64,000 nucleotides of DNA from Actinostola sp. cb2023 (taxonomy: Eukaryota; Cnidaria; Anthozoa; Actiniaria; Actinostolidae): the NCBI GenBank assembly GCA_033675265.1, contig JAUJYZ010000830.1:139907-203906 (forward strand). The letters are read 5' to 3'. Shown one piece after another: positions 1-11,700 of the stretch. Position numbers and translations under genes: made by a program. The notes under the pieces are model-generated. The model was not told where the DNA came from and did not search any database. It worked only from the letters and a program-made list of their open reading frames with translations. Position 1 is the first letter of the stretch. Each line of letters starts with the position of its first letter.

Positions 1-49
1 AACAAATAAACTATGTCATTGTCATTCATGATTCGCTGAGTTTGTGAAA

Positions 50-217
50 TCGCAGTACTGAAATTGCAAGGATGAAAGCAAGTTCTATCGAGCTCGAGTC
101 GCGCAACAACGAGCAACCAAACACTGTTTTAATCGCACTATAAGATATCTATATTTAGTTCAAATAGGTTACATTTCATTTAGAAGCCCGACTTCACGCT
201 AGAAGAGCGTCTAGTTT
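50..217 (+). repeat. Dispersed repeat R1, copy a
   Basis: Bases 50-182 closely match 15789-15921: both run from a GCAGTACTGAAATTGCAAGG block to GTTACATTTCATTT with few differences. The following 181-217 block (AGCCCGACTT, then GCGTCTAGTT) recurs at 16225-16268. An unclassified interspersed repeat family; no coding capacity seen. Confidence 0.75.
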
Positions 218-320
218 ACATGAAAAAGGAAAACAGATTTGCATAAGAAAGGTTTCGCACGTAGACTCGTTTTGAAACAGAGATAAAAGGAACTCGGAAA
301 TGGACTATTAGGCAGATATA

Positions 321-473
321 CGAATCGAAATATGGCGACCAATTTGAATAACTATTATTCCTGACTGACCAACCTCTCATTCACTGTGAAAACGCTTTTG
401 TGTTTCCACGAGAACACGAGGTTGGTCAGTCCAGAACAATAGTTATTCAAATTGGCCGCCATATTTCGATTCG
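321..473. repeat. Hairpin MITE-like inverted repeat
   Basis: Arms 321-375 and 419-473 are almost perfect reverse complements of about 55 bp, separated by a 43-bp loop. There is no coding potential. It could be a fold-back element or an inverted duplication. Confidence 0.75.
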
Positions 474-619
474 GTGTATGCTTCAAATGATACGTTTTTT
501 ACCGACTTCGTAAATGATATGAAAGTTTGTTTTGATAATATTTCTATTGACAAACAGAGTTGTTTGTAATGATTAACGTGATTTTGATCCTTGGTGTTAT
601 TGGCCGCCGAACTAGCGAG

Positions 620-925
620 CTGAAAGTTGTATGTATAGAATATTAGAATGTAGTGGTAGTGTGTGTGAGAGTACAGTGTCCCCCAATTAGTGCGCTGAAA
701 GTTGTATGTATAGAATATTAGAATGTAGTGGTAGTGTGTGTGAGAGTACAGTGTCCCCCAATTAGTGCGCTGAAAGTTGTATGTATAGAATATTAGAATG
801 TAGTGGTAGTGTGTGTGAGAGTACAGTGTCCCCCAATTAGTGCGCTGAAAGTTGTATGTATAGAATATTAGAATGTAGTGATAGTGTGTGTGAGAGTACA
901 GTGTCCCCCAATTAGTGCGCATGCG
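620..925 (+). repeat. 75-bp tandem repeat, four copies
   Basis: The unit beginning CTGAAAGTTGTATG recurs at 620, 695, 770 and 845 (period exactly 75). Because 75 is divisible by 3 it creates an artificial repetitive ORF on the minus strand, which I do not regard as a gene. The right-hand part of the unit plus the following 40 bases recurs once at about 14779-14860. Confidence 0.9.
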
Positions 926-959
926 CTAGAACACATTGGACACTTAAGTAATCATCCAT

Positions 960-1727
960 GCAAGAACTAGGCAAGCTTTCATTGTTCTACGGCAATAGCT
1001 CTGTCCACATAGAATATTTCTAATTTCAAGGATACAGAAAGAGAGGATGACACATAATAATATTTCAATGTAAAAATAAAGGTAATCAATGATTTCGGGT
1101 AATTTATTGGAAATGTTTCATATCTAACCAATCAGAACAGCCCAAGATAATAGCAAATAATATTGCTTATTTTACAAGGTTTCCCACATACAATTTGTTT
1201 TAAAATTGGCATGTGATGCCAATGGATAACAGACAAACTTGACATCTAAACAAATCGGAGTATGTATATCTTATACCTAACCTTTTTGCCAATTTTCATG
1301 TTTAAGCCAATGGGATCACTAGTTTTAACAATAGAAAATTTAAGCATTCCATCGTGCATTGCCGTTCAGTTGCCTAGTTCTTACGTGGACCATTACTTAA
1401 ATAAACAGTTATTTATTTATTTTTATTATGTTGGTGTACTATGGTTGTACACCAAGATGGCGGCTCCATACATTTCACACTAAATTACAATGCGCATATT
1501 TGATCGCTCATATCTTGGCATTCAAAGCTTCTTATAACTCAAACTTTGGTTGAGCTAGATACATGATTTTGACTGCTCGTTTGGTTGTGAGACCTTTTGT
1601 TCAATTATACTCAATATAAAGCCCAGAAAAATTTACGATGACGTATGTGCAAACCAAGAATTGGGTTGTATCACTCGATTGAGTGTGGGACCTATAATTT
1701 CCGGGCGAACAGTTTCAGTCAAACATT
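960..1727. other. Intergenic, no gene seen
   Basis: AT-rich sequence without a convincing ORF. A TTAAATAAACAGTT block near 1397 recurs near 14849 and 35443, so at least part is old repeat. Confidence 0.5.
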
Positions 1728-1962
1728 AGAGAGATTGAGCAAACAAGACGCGACGTGAGAACGCGACGTTAGATGACGAATATATCACATTTGGTCATTG
1801 CGTGACTACCGTAACAACGTCGCGACGTCAAGTTCACGACGCCATTTCACTTGTTTTCACGTCCTCTTCATGACGTTGAAGACGCCAACGGTCGTTTTCA
1901 CAGTTATTCGTCAGCGCGCGCGCCGTCATCTTTCACATCGCGTCGTGTTTGCTAAATCTCTC
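1728..1962. mobile_element. MITE, about 235 bp, TIR AGAGAGATT
   Basis: The ends 1729-1762 (AGAGAGATTGAGCAAAC...) and 1928-1962 (...GTTTGCTAAATCTCTCT) are inverted repeats of about 33 bp. Both are flanked by ATT, a possible 3-bp target duplication. Non-autonomous and non-coding. Confidence 0.65.
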
Positions 1963-2278
1963 TATTCACTGGAACGAAGTCGACCATTTTTTAGTTATAT
2001 GATTGATATTCAATCGGTTAAGTATTTGATCATATTCAACACATTCGATCCACAATAAAAAGAATAAGAACTATCATAACTAGAAAGTGAAGAGCATGAT
2101 GGAATTAGTAAATGTGAAGAGTTTTATATGAAACGGGTTACGGTGATATGACCAAAGTTTACTCGGTCTCTGGGGATTTGCATGACTTGCCTTGGGCGAT
2201 ATACTACAATCGTTTGCCAAATAGCTTGACACACTCTGAGAAATTGGGGCACTTTTTTGAGCGCACGATTTTCGATGT

Positions 2279-2280
2279 TC

Positions 2281-2315
<35 letters not shown>

Positions 2316-2450
2316 CCCCTCCCGTTGGGTGAGAGCGATGTCGAACTGCTGCGTCGTGATCACTACCGACTCAACATTGTAGTGGGGGGAGGGGGTTTGG
2401 TAGTTGTAGTGGGGGGAGGGGGTTGGTAGTTGGGTTTCCTGTGTTGAGAT
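2279..2450. repeat. C30 tract and nearby G-run block
   Basis: Bases 2283-2312 are 30 consecutive C, followed by C6 and further C-runs. At 2382-2425 the plus strand carries two GTGGGGGGAGGGGG-like blocks. The two halves could pair, or form G-quadruplex and i-motif structures. Homopolymer length is likely to be inexact in the assembly. Confidence 0.8.
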
Positions 2451-2536
2451 GGGGTTCCTGTGGCGGATTTTCATATTGGCTGCAAATCGCAGATGCAGAT
2501 AGGTTGTAATACGTATTCCATATATGGTAAAAGCGT

Positions 2537-3120
2537 GCAAGCGTATATCGGCCCCTAACAAGCGTATAGCGGCCCCTAACAAGCGTATAGCGGCCCCTAA
2601 TTAACAAGCGTATAGCGGCCCCTAACAAGCGAATGGCGGCCCCTAACAAGCGAATGGCGGCCCCTAGCAAGCGAATGGCGGCCCCTAACAAGCGAATAGC
2701 GGCCCCTAACAAGCGAATAGCGGCCCCTGACAAGCGAATGGCGGCCCCTAACAAGCGAATAGCGGCCCCTAACAAGCGAATAGCGGCCCCTAACAAGCGA
2801 ATGGCGGCCCCTAACAAGCGAATGGCGGCCCCTAACAAGCGAATAGCGGCCCCTAACAAGCGAATGGCGGCCCCTAACAAGCGAATGGCGGCCCCTAACA
2901 AGCGAATAGCGGCCCCTAACAAGCGAATGGCGGCCCCTAACAAGCGAATAGCGGCCCCTAACAAGCGAATGGCGGCCCCTAACAAGCGAATGGCGGCCCC
3001 TAACAAGCGAATAGCGGCCCCTAACAAGCGAATAGCGGCCCCTGACAAGCGAATGGCGGCCCCTAACAAGCGAATAGCGGCCCCTAACAAGCGAATGGCG
3101 GCCCCTAACAAGCGAATTAG
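2537..3120 (+). repeat. 21-bp minisatellite, about 27 units
   Basis: The unit is AACAAGCGAATRGCGGCCCC+T. One position alternates G/A, a few units carry TGAC instead of TAAC, and the first units carry GCGTATA instead of GCGAATR. The period is a multiple of 3 and stop-free, giving spurious KRMAAPN-type ORFs on both strands. A run containing the TGAC variant recurs 15 units later, suggesting a 315-bp higher-order duplication. Confidence 0.92.
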
Positions 3121-3315
3121 CGAATTACCGTGTTTCTAAATAAACTTTATGTATGTATGTATGTATAAACGCCCCACATATATCCGACCTCCCCCCCCGA
3201 CCTCCCCCCCTCAGGCTTTACATTGATACATGCTGATTAGAAAGGAGAGCGACTGAAATGCGGCATCGCGGTGTGGGAACAACGATGAACGCAGACAGAA
3301 AGGGGTGTGGTAGTA

Positions 3316-3886
3316 GGCCTTGACACAAATATCCGGATATTTTTTGGGATATTTAGAAGCTCCTGGGATATATAGAAAAACACGAGATATTTAGAAAAAA
3401 ATATGATATTTTTGGATATTTAGGACTTAATCTTGGGTCTAAAACCCCAAATGACTACTGAAAACGACCAAAACTCACTGAAAACTAGTGAAATCCTGGG
3501 ATCGAGTTTGGGGCACGCCCCGCATATTTTCAGGGCTCTCACTACTGAGTAAACTAATCGGCAACAGCGACATCTTCTAGTAGTACGGTACTACTAGAAG
3601 ATGTCGCTATTGATTAGTTTACTCAGTTGTTTCAAGTTGCACATGACAAGAGTGCAATAATACTGTAACTGTCATGTTAATTTCTAAGATTCACCATGCA
3701 ATAAAAACTGTTTTTGTTACAAATACAATAGAGACGCACGAGTAATTAAAATATTCTTAAAAATAATATGGATATATGGGGATATATATTTAGGAATTTT
3801 TTTGGGATATTTAGAGATTTTTTCGAGAATTTCCGGAAACATATATATATATTTAGGCCATTTTTCGAGATATTTGTGTCAAGGCC
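3316..3886. mobile_element. TA-flanked MITE with GGCCTTGACACAAATATC ends
   Basis: The 18-bp termini (3316-3333 and 3869-3886) are perfect inverted repeats, each flanked by TA (3314-3315 and 3887-3888), the target duplication typical of Tc1/mariner-like elements. The interior is AT-rich, with repeated GGATATTTAG motifs near each end and a separate hairpin at 3544-3627. Confidence 0.8.
3544..3627. repeat. Near-perfect 40-bp-stem hairpin
   Basis: An arm starting CTGAGTAAACTAATC at 3545 pairs with the arm ending at 3626; the apex GTACGGTAC is near 3585. Only a few mismatches occur. It lies inside the MITE at 3316-3886 and is probably a second, nested fold-back insertion. Confidence 0.75.
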
Positions 3887-3887
3887 T

Positions 3888-4546
3888 ATGTGGTATAGTA
3901 GTGACCAACATTACGTCCGATTACTTCCCTTTCCACCCACGGTAAGTTTATTTTAGTTCAGAGAAAATGTTCTAACTCATCGTGTTTATTATCGCGCTAT
4001 TAGCGGCGGTAACATTTCTCAATTGATTTTAGTTTATCTCTTTTGGGATGCGAGGGGAAGAAATAATTGAATAAACAAGGCTTGTCCGATTATTGGCTGA
4101 TGTCTGCTGATGTCACTTTGGATAGGTATTACACAGGGAGCCCAATAGTCAATACGCTGACTTCTTTTGATGACGGGCGCACGATTACTTTTCCCTGCAA
4201 AGTTGAGCAACTTTCCTTCTTGGAAAACTTGGCTGTTATCAAAGCACATTAGGGTCGTCACGCAAGAAGAAGAACGTGTTGCGTGACGACAGGATGAATC
4301 CACAGGAAGCCCAAACTCAGGACTCGTGAATTTTACGGCATAAAGATTTAAATAAAAACTAAAATTAGTTGGATAAGCCTGAGTAACTTGCAAACATCAA
4401 CAACTATACGCCAAGAGAAGGTCTCCTAATATAAGATTTTCCCATTGTGCAAAAGTGTACTTTTGGGCTTCCTGTGTTAAATGATGTCAGACCATATTAC
4501 CCAGAAGTCATTTCCGGTTCAGCAACAAGAAACACGAGGAGGAAGG
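3888..4546 (+). promoter_or_regulatory. KANSL3 upstream region (promoter inferred)
   Basis: No TATA box is obvious. Two copies of the recurring 12-mer GGGCTTCCTGTG occur, at 4301-4312 (reverse) and 4465-4476 (forward). ORFs here look non-coding. The promoter is inferred only from position upstream of the KANSL3 start. Confidence 0.35.
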
Positions 4547-4896
4547 ATGGCGCTGCAAACGAACCCAAGTCGAGCGGTTTTCGTTCGAAATCTTCAGTCC
4601 CTGGTCGAGATAATCCTCACAGACCACGCATACACAAAACCATGGTCTGCACATCCCGAGGCGAGCAAGGCCAGGCCTATGAAGACCCTTTTCATGGCGA
4701 AAACCGAGGAAGAAGAAGGCGCTACGAAGGAGCGTCCGGAGCGAGACATTGACGTGTGTGATGTCAGGCCTTCAAACACTACGAACATAGTTTACGATAC
4801 AACGAAGGCGAGGGCCGTCATGTCTGAATGCGAGAAACATGTAACGACTGTCACTAGTAAAAGGACGCCTGATACTTGGGAAGAGCTGATATGTCG
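4547..4896 (+). CDS. KANSL3: KANSL3 exon 1
   Basis: N-terminal 116 codons plus two bases, ending at a GTGAGT donor at 4897 (phase 2). Bears the conserved [14 protein letters not shown] segment and a [13 protein letters not shown] helix. A strong Kozak context supports ATG 4547. The next exon supplies the third base of the split codon and opens with [14 protein letters not shown]. Confidence 0.93.
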
Positions 4897-7800
4897 GTGA
4901 GTTTATCAGCGAGCAAAGTCGTATTTTCGCTTCCATATTAAAGTCTTGTGACGTTGTGTGCATTTGAATGGAAGCTTATGCCGTGTTTACACTTAACTTT
5001 GGACTAGCAGAAATTACGACAAGAAAGCCATAATTTGTTTGTAAGATTAGCCGACGAATATAAAAGCGAATATAGATAAGATATGTACGCATCTTGTGGC
5101 TTTCAGTTTCAATGAATAATATTTTTTCCCGGGGTAAGGGGGAAGTTCCATATATGGGTTTGTGGCCCTCTATGCCCTTGACAGGGTATATAATGTTATG
5201 CGAGTAATGTTATGACAGAATTTCGCAGGTGCAAACTAACAACCGTACGCATGCTCAATAGTCTGTTTGTTGAGTGTTTGCATGATACAGACTTTTGGAG
5301 CTGGTTAGTACAAAGTCGTATCCGGCCCAGCCCCGATTGTTGTCAGGAAATGTTTTATACTTTTTTGCAGCGAAATTTTTTTTTAATGTGACAACAAAAG
5401 TGGAAAAAAAATGTTTTTTGATTGGTTCTTCCAGCGTAATTGCACATTTGTGTTCACTTTATGATTTTTAGTACCAAAATGATTCATATGAAAGGGTCAT
5501 ACAATAAAATGCTTATTGAATGAGTATGTCGGGCCGGACGGGTAGATATATTGTTCTCGGTCATTGACCTCGAGCCAAATATTTCCCGTCCGGCCCTCCC
5601 ACTCATTCAATAAGCACATACATTGTAGTATTGTACATGTAAATGAAGTTGAAGTTATCAAAAGTCAAATGATTATGAGTTCTATTCATTTGCTGACGAA
5701 GAAGTGTAAAATTGTAGGCATCTAGAGCTGTGATAATAATGAAAACAAACTAAATTCATTCAACCATTTGCTCCCTGGCATACCTAGAAACCTTTGCGAT
5801 TGACGGTGAAAAATGAGATGGCCTGGTGACTGGCAACACATTCATTGATGTTCCTTTTTTATTTGTTTTTGTTTATCATTATATAATAGAGTACCGAAGT
5901 GTGACGTCACGAAAACAATAATTTTCGCTTTATCAACTTTCGATCCCCGATTTCAAAAGAACATCAATAAAGAAGCTTACATGACAAATTTGAGAGCAAT
6001 CGGTTAAATAGCGGCTGAGATATGGCCAGTTGAATATATAATTTCCCCACACAAATCACTGTAATTTCTGCTTGGATCATAACTTAACCGATTGCTCTCA
6101 ATTTTGGCATGTAAGCTTCTTTATTGATGTTCTTTCGAAATCGGGGATCGAAAGTTGATAAAGTGGAAAAAAAAGATTTTATGACGACATCACTTCGGTA
6201 CTCTATTGTGCAGATAAGATTAATAATAATAATAATACTTGATTGCCTCTGATCAATGATTCTAATGTTAATTACATATTATGTTATTAGGACTGGTTGG
6301 ATGGCCAAGCAAAATGTGTTGTTTGATAAAGTGATCAAGGTGTTGTCGTCTTTACGACTAGCAAGACTTTCATATGAGCAGGTACTGTCATAGTGTTGTC
6401 CAGGGGGGTGTACGGTGTATTAACAGCACCTGGCAATATCACCAACTACTTTCACATTTTCCCCTCGTTGCAATATGTGACTTGCATGATGACGTTGTTT
6501 TACTACAAGTACCAGAATGCTTTGGGAATTTTCTTTCTTATTCAGATTTTTATTCCCTCATGAGAATAGTAAGACAATTAGTGCTAATTAGTCGACCCGA
6601 CTCTAAAAATGAGATTCGGTCGTATTCTTCATCTTTGGCTTCAATCTACAGCGCATGCGCCCTGTGCCGGAGCTAAGATAATCACCGAAAGCTCAAACCA
6701 CATGGCTTATCAAGACGAGACATTGCACATCGTCCTCTTTCTTCACAAACCTTGTCGAAGGGATCATAGGGTTTATATGTCGTCTTTTTTTTAGCGAGTT
6801 GAGAGAGAAGCAGTTGTGTTTAATACATGTACATGTATGCAGAAGAGAAATGAAGAAGCATGATTGACTGAAAATACTGCTATTGAAGCCTTTGTGCTTA
6901 AATATATTTATTGAAGCCTTTGTATTTTTAAAGTCAAGCTATAATATATTTAACAAATGTCGGTTTGCGGTTTTGTCATAGCGATTGGTATGGCCGATAG
7001 AGATGCGTTTTTAGTCTACGCGGAGGAGGCTCGGAAACTTTCGGAACTAGGCTTAAAACATCGCAACTTCTAAAATATTTTGTAATGACTGTGAAAAAAA
7101 CGTACGCATGACTTGCCGTGACCGTGCAGGTTTTTTTTCCACAGGATTCGAGTCCGTCCATTTACTAGAGCGTCTTGTAGATATACTAACAGCTAAAGAA
7201 ACTTTTCATCTCTAAAAAAATGTGATTTATGAAAACACAAATGCCGAGATTTACGATGTTGGTGAAAGCATTCATGGTACGTGAGAATTGAACTTTATAC
7301 AAACTAGTCAGTCTGAAATGCGACAAAATGACGCTTTTACATCATCATCATGCAAGTCGTCTATTGCTTGGAGATTATTATTCACATAAACGACTTGTTT
7401 GAAAAGTCACCAGAAAAAAAAAGCATCTGGCTTAATTTTTTTTAGAGCTTGTTAGTTATTTCAAGCATCGTCAACCGGTCAATTATTTGATGAACCTAAC
7501 TTTAAAAGGTTATATTTTCATCAAATAATTTTGACGATGCAGTGAATAATTTTAATTGTCTGACTGATTTGAGTCCGGAAAGACAATATAAAACCCACCA
7601 AGTTGAACTTGAAAATTATAGAGTCATTTTCATGAGTGGGAACTTTTAGGCGGTACTGTATGACGCCATCATATCATGCAAGTGGAAGTTATTGCTTGGA
7701 GAAAAGGAAAAGTCACCAGGAAAAAAAAAGCATGGAGGAGTTACGGTCACGGTCACGGTACGGAAGCTTGAGCAAGCGAATCAAGAATCTCATCACTAAG

Positions 7801-8672
7801 CTAATCATAAATTTTATTATTAATATTATTATTATTATTATCATTGAGTTTAATTTGTATTATTATTTATTTTAGTTAATGAATTTTTTTTTTTTATTCA
7901 GACATCCAATGAACCAGTCAAACGAAGGATTGCTACAGACAAGGCTACCAAGAGGTTTAGACAGAACTTGTGTGCCATTGAATGGGACATCAAACTCACC
8001 TCCTGGCTGCATACAACCTTGGTAGATGGACTAAGTATTCCACTGCTAGCTTGCTATCTGGATATCCTGCAAACACTAAGGGCAAAGGTATTTGGATGTA
8101 CATTAGTGTCGTTTTCATATGAGTGGAAAACCTACGGCACGGAGTTACGGTCATGGTACGGAATCGAAGACATTGTATTCAACCAATCACAACATGCAAA
8201 ATTGCATGCTCAACAAATCAGGATGCTTAGACACTGCACGGTCACCGTACAGTATGATCACTGCACAGTACAGTCGCGGCACAAAACTGTACTGTAACTA
8301 CATTTATCATATTATGACCTGTATGGCCCGGTTTGGATTTTTGGAGCTGGTCCATACAGAGCCGTATCCGGGCCGGCCCCGATTGTTGTCAGAAAATGTT
8401 TTATACTTTTTTTTTTGCAGTTAAATTTATTTTTGAAATGTGGACGACAAAAGTGAAAAAAAAGTTTAAAAAAAATAAAATTGGTTCTTATAGAGTAATC
8501 GCGCATTTGTGTTCACTTTTCCTTGGCTGTGAATGATTTTAGTACCAAAATGGTCCACATGAAAGGGTCATATTATAAAATGCTTATTGACTGAGTTAGG
8601 TCGGGCCGGACAGGAAAATATTTGGCCCTCGGTCATTCTGTACGGACCGAGCACGTACTGCCATGACCTCGA

Positions 8673-8718
<46 letters not shown>

Positions 8719-11700
8719 CAATGTACATAGTACTTCCCACTCATACGAAAACAACTCTATGTACACAAGCATGTACAGTACTTTTGTCTATGGTGTGTTT
8801 TGTATGTGTGTCTGTTTGGGTTTCGATTCTAGTTTTTGTTAATGTTTCTTTTCCTGCATAGAAATACTCCCCAAAATACTTCAATTTGATGCAAATTCTA
8901 TTATATGTTTTTATCTGCAGGCTCCATCCCTTGTAGATAGGATAGTGTCAAATCACTCGTCTCAGCGCAGGGGCCCAGCGGCCAATACAGAAGCTCTTAG
9001 TTTACTGTTGAAACGTCCATGGGACCCATCGCATGGTCTAGTCACCGAGCACAAAACGGTAAGAACAACGATACAGTAGATTTGCAAACACCCAAACTTC
9101 TCAGATTGACCAACTCTGGTATGCAACTGCTCCCTAGTCTGCTGCATCCAAACAGGTGTGGAGTACAATGTATGTATTGGATACAATATGAGCAGCCGTA
9201 CTGTATGGGAAAGTGCGGTTTGACATTGTAATTCCCATACAGTACAGTTGCAAATATAGTATATGACTTACTGTATCATACATGTATATAGCTACAGTAC
9301 TGCTTAGAAGTATGTTAACATTTTTTGCGTGGAGTTTGCGTGGAGTCTGAGTGTAGTCTGAGTGTAGTCTGCGTGTACATGTACATGTACATGTACAATG
9401 TAGTACACTCAAACTACACTCAACTTTTTGCTCATTACAAGCTTGACTGACTTTTACACGCAGCCGTAAATTTGCATTTCTGAAAGAAACGGCGTACTGT
9501 ATGTCTAGAAATACACGTACAATGTTGCCGGTGTCGTATTTATTGAAGTGTCTGAAACATTACATTTCCATTGGAACCTTACCGTATTAAAGTAGAACAT
9601 CATGCAAGCAAAATACTGTAAATAAAGCTTGAAGAAGCTTCGAGTATCTTCACTTTACCATAAGCCGATAAATGACACAAAAAGTTCAAATTAACTCTTG
9701 AAGTTGTATCTAGAAACAACATTCATTCAAAACGTCTTTCCCACCAACTTTCAGTGTTGATCAGTTCTAAAATCTAGGTTCGTTAGCGTGCACGTGAGAA
9801 TGTTATGTTTGAGACACTTGATTGACACATGTTGTGTTAGCACGTGAAACAAGTCTACAGGAACTTTAACCAACCCGCTCTTTTTACTGACAGTAAAATA
9901 CGTTCTTTTAATGGCGAATCTCCAAGATACGATGATTTCTTGTGAAGAGAACTTTACTATAAATCACATTTATCATATCATGTTGTCATAATGTGAGTAT
10001 TTTCTCCTACAATAAGCTTTAGAAATGGCATTCAACAAGTTTGTTTACGATCATCAACTGCTGTTGTCATGTTGTTGAGACAAAGTGCAAGGACGCTTTG
10101 CTCGTCAGTTGTTCTATTTCTTGAAAAAAAATCAATTTAGACACCAGTCAAAATACAGTGTGTACTATAAAACTTCTCCTTGGTGTTTAAGCTAAAAAAG
10201 AGCTAAGTTTCGTGCATGTACGTTAATTATAGACCCGAATATATGTCATACAAAATGTTCGTTGGTATGTTTGTTGTTTGCCGGCTTCGACTTCACGTTC
10301 AAAGTGACGCTCACTCCGATCGCACTGGACTATAAAATGTTCCTAATCATTTACAATATTTATTTTTGAGAGGCACATTGTATCGGGATTATAATTCTTT
10401 TGGTTTTGAACCATGATTCTTGATATAATTTTACAGTATTTAGGTTATATACACGTATATTACGAACATAAATGTCTCCGTCCCGAACAGTTTGATCACC
10501 GTTGGATTCAATTTCTTTGCACTACACTCAAACTACACTCAGCCTGTGTGTAACGTAAACAAAAGACTGTATAACAAAGGCGAAACTACACTCAAACTAC
10601 ACTCAGACTACACTCAGACTACACTCAGACTACACTCAGATTACACTCAGACTACACTCAGACTACACTCAGACTACACTCAGACTACACTCAGACTACA
10701 CTCAGACTACACTCAGACTACACTCAGACTACACTCAGACTACACTCAGATTACACTCAGACTCCACGCAGACTCCACGCAGACTCCATGCAGACTCCAC
10801 GCAAAACGATGTTAACATACTTCTAAGCAGTACTGTAATTGCATAATCGTTGTCGGGTTGAAAATCTTGAAAGCTATGACCAAAAGGAATTCTGGGAAAT
10901 TAAAACTCTCAAATAACACCATCAAATGATCGACCTTTTTATCCAGACTTGTAGGATCTTAGTTAAATACCTCATATACCTTCAAAACTACGAGAACATT
11001 GAATACATGTATGTCTGCATGTTAAGCGGGCCATGAACTGATTTCCCATCCATCCTTGCGATCTCAGCTTTTATGGTTTATGATTTTCAACCCGACAATG
11101 ATTATGCAATTAGCTATATACAGATGTTGTAGCCAGGACAGATGGCTACATGTACATGTACATTACTTTCATCTTGAGAGACGGCAGAATCCAGACATTT
11201 GCCAGCTTCTGCTGAGAGCCACATGAGATTTTATTTTGTGATCTTTTGTGCAACAGCGCAAGCTTCCCGGTTCTCCTCTTCTTCTCATTGTACCCAGTGG
11301 ACCCACGACTAATACTGGTTCAGGAACTTCGTCTAAAAGAACAAGGTTCTGGCACAACCAGTTGTCAGTTCTTGGCAAAGTCGTACCTGTCACCATGCAC
11401 ACTAGTAACGGTGGAAGCGGCGTGACTATTAGTCAGTGTCTGGATCATATTATTGGTGCTGTGAGAACTAAAGTACTGGAGGTACGTATACATGTACATC
11501 AACTGTATCTGTAGTATTAGTCTGAGTGGTTTTCGTATGAGGGGGAAGTACACGTACTGTACATGTAGTTACGGTATGGTTCGTGCCGTGGTGTGCAGGG
11601 AATAGATGTCTTCGATTCCATACTGTGACTGTACATGTAACTCTGTGCCATATATTTCTCACTCGCATGAAAACAACCTCCACTTTTGGTCTCCTTTTTA

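Noticed and set aside
443..922. 159-aa repetitive minus-strand ORF
   Set aside because: Product of the 75-bp tandem repeat, which is divisible by three.
2371..3139. Repetitive ORFs LGAAIRL (minus) and MAAPNKR (plus)
   Set aside because: Artefacts of the 21-bp stop-free tandem repeat on both strands.
4034..4393. 119-aa ORF on the minus strand upstream of KANSL3
   Set aside because: No recognisable domain; contains the dispersed CACAGGAAGCCC word, so likely repeat-derived.
10492..10815. 107-aa ORF with [10 protein letters not shown] repeats
   Set aside because: Translation of the 11-bp subterminal array.
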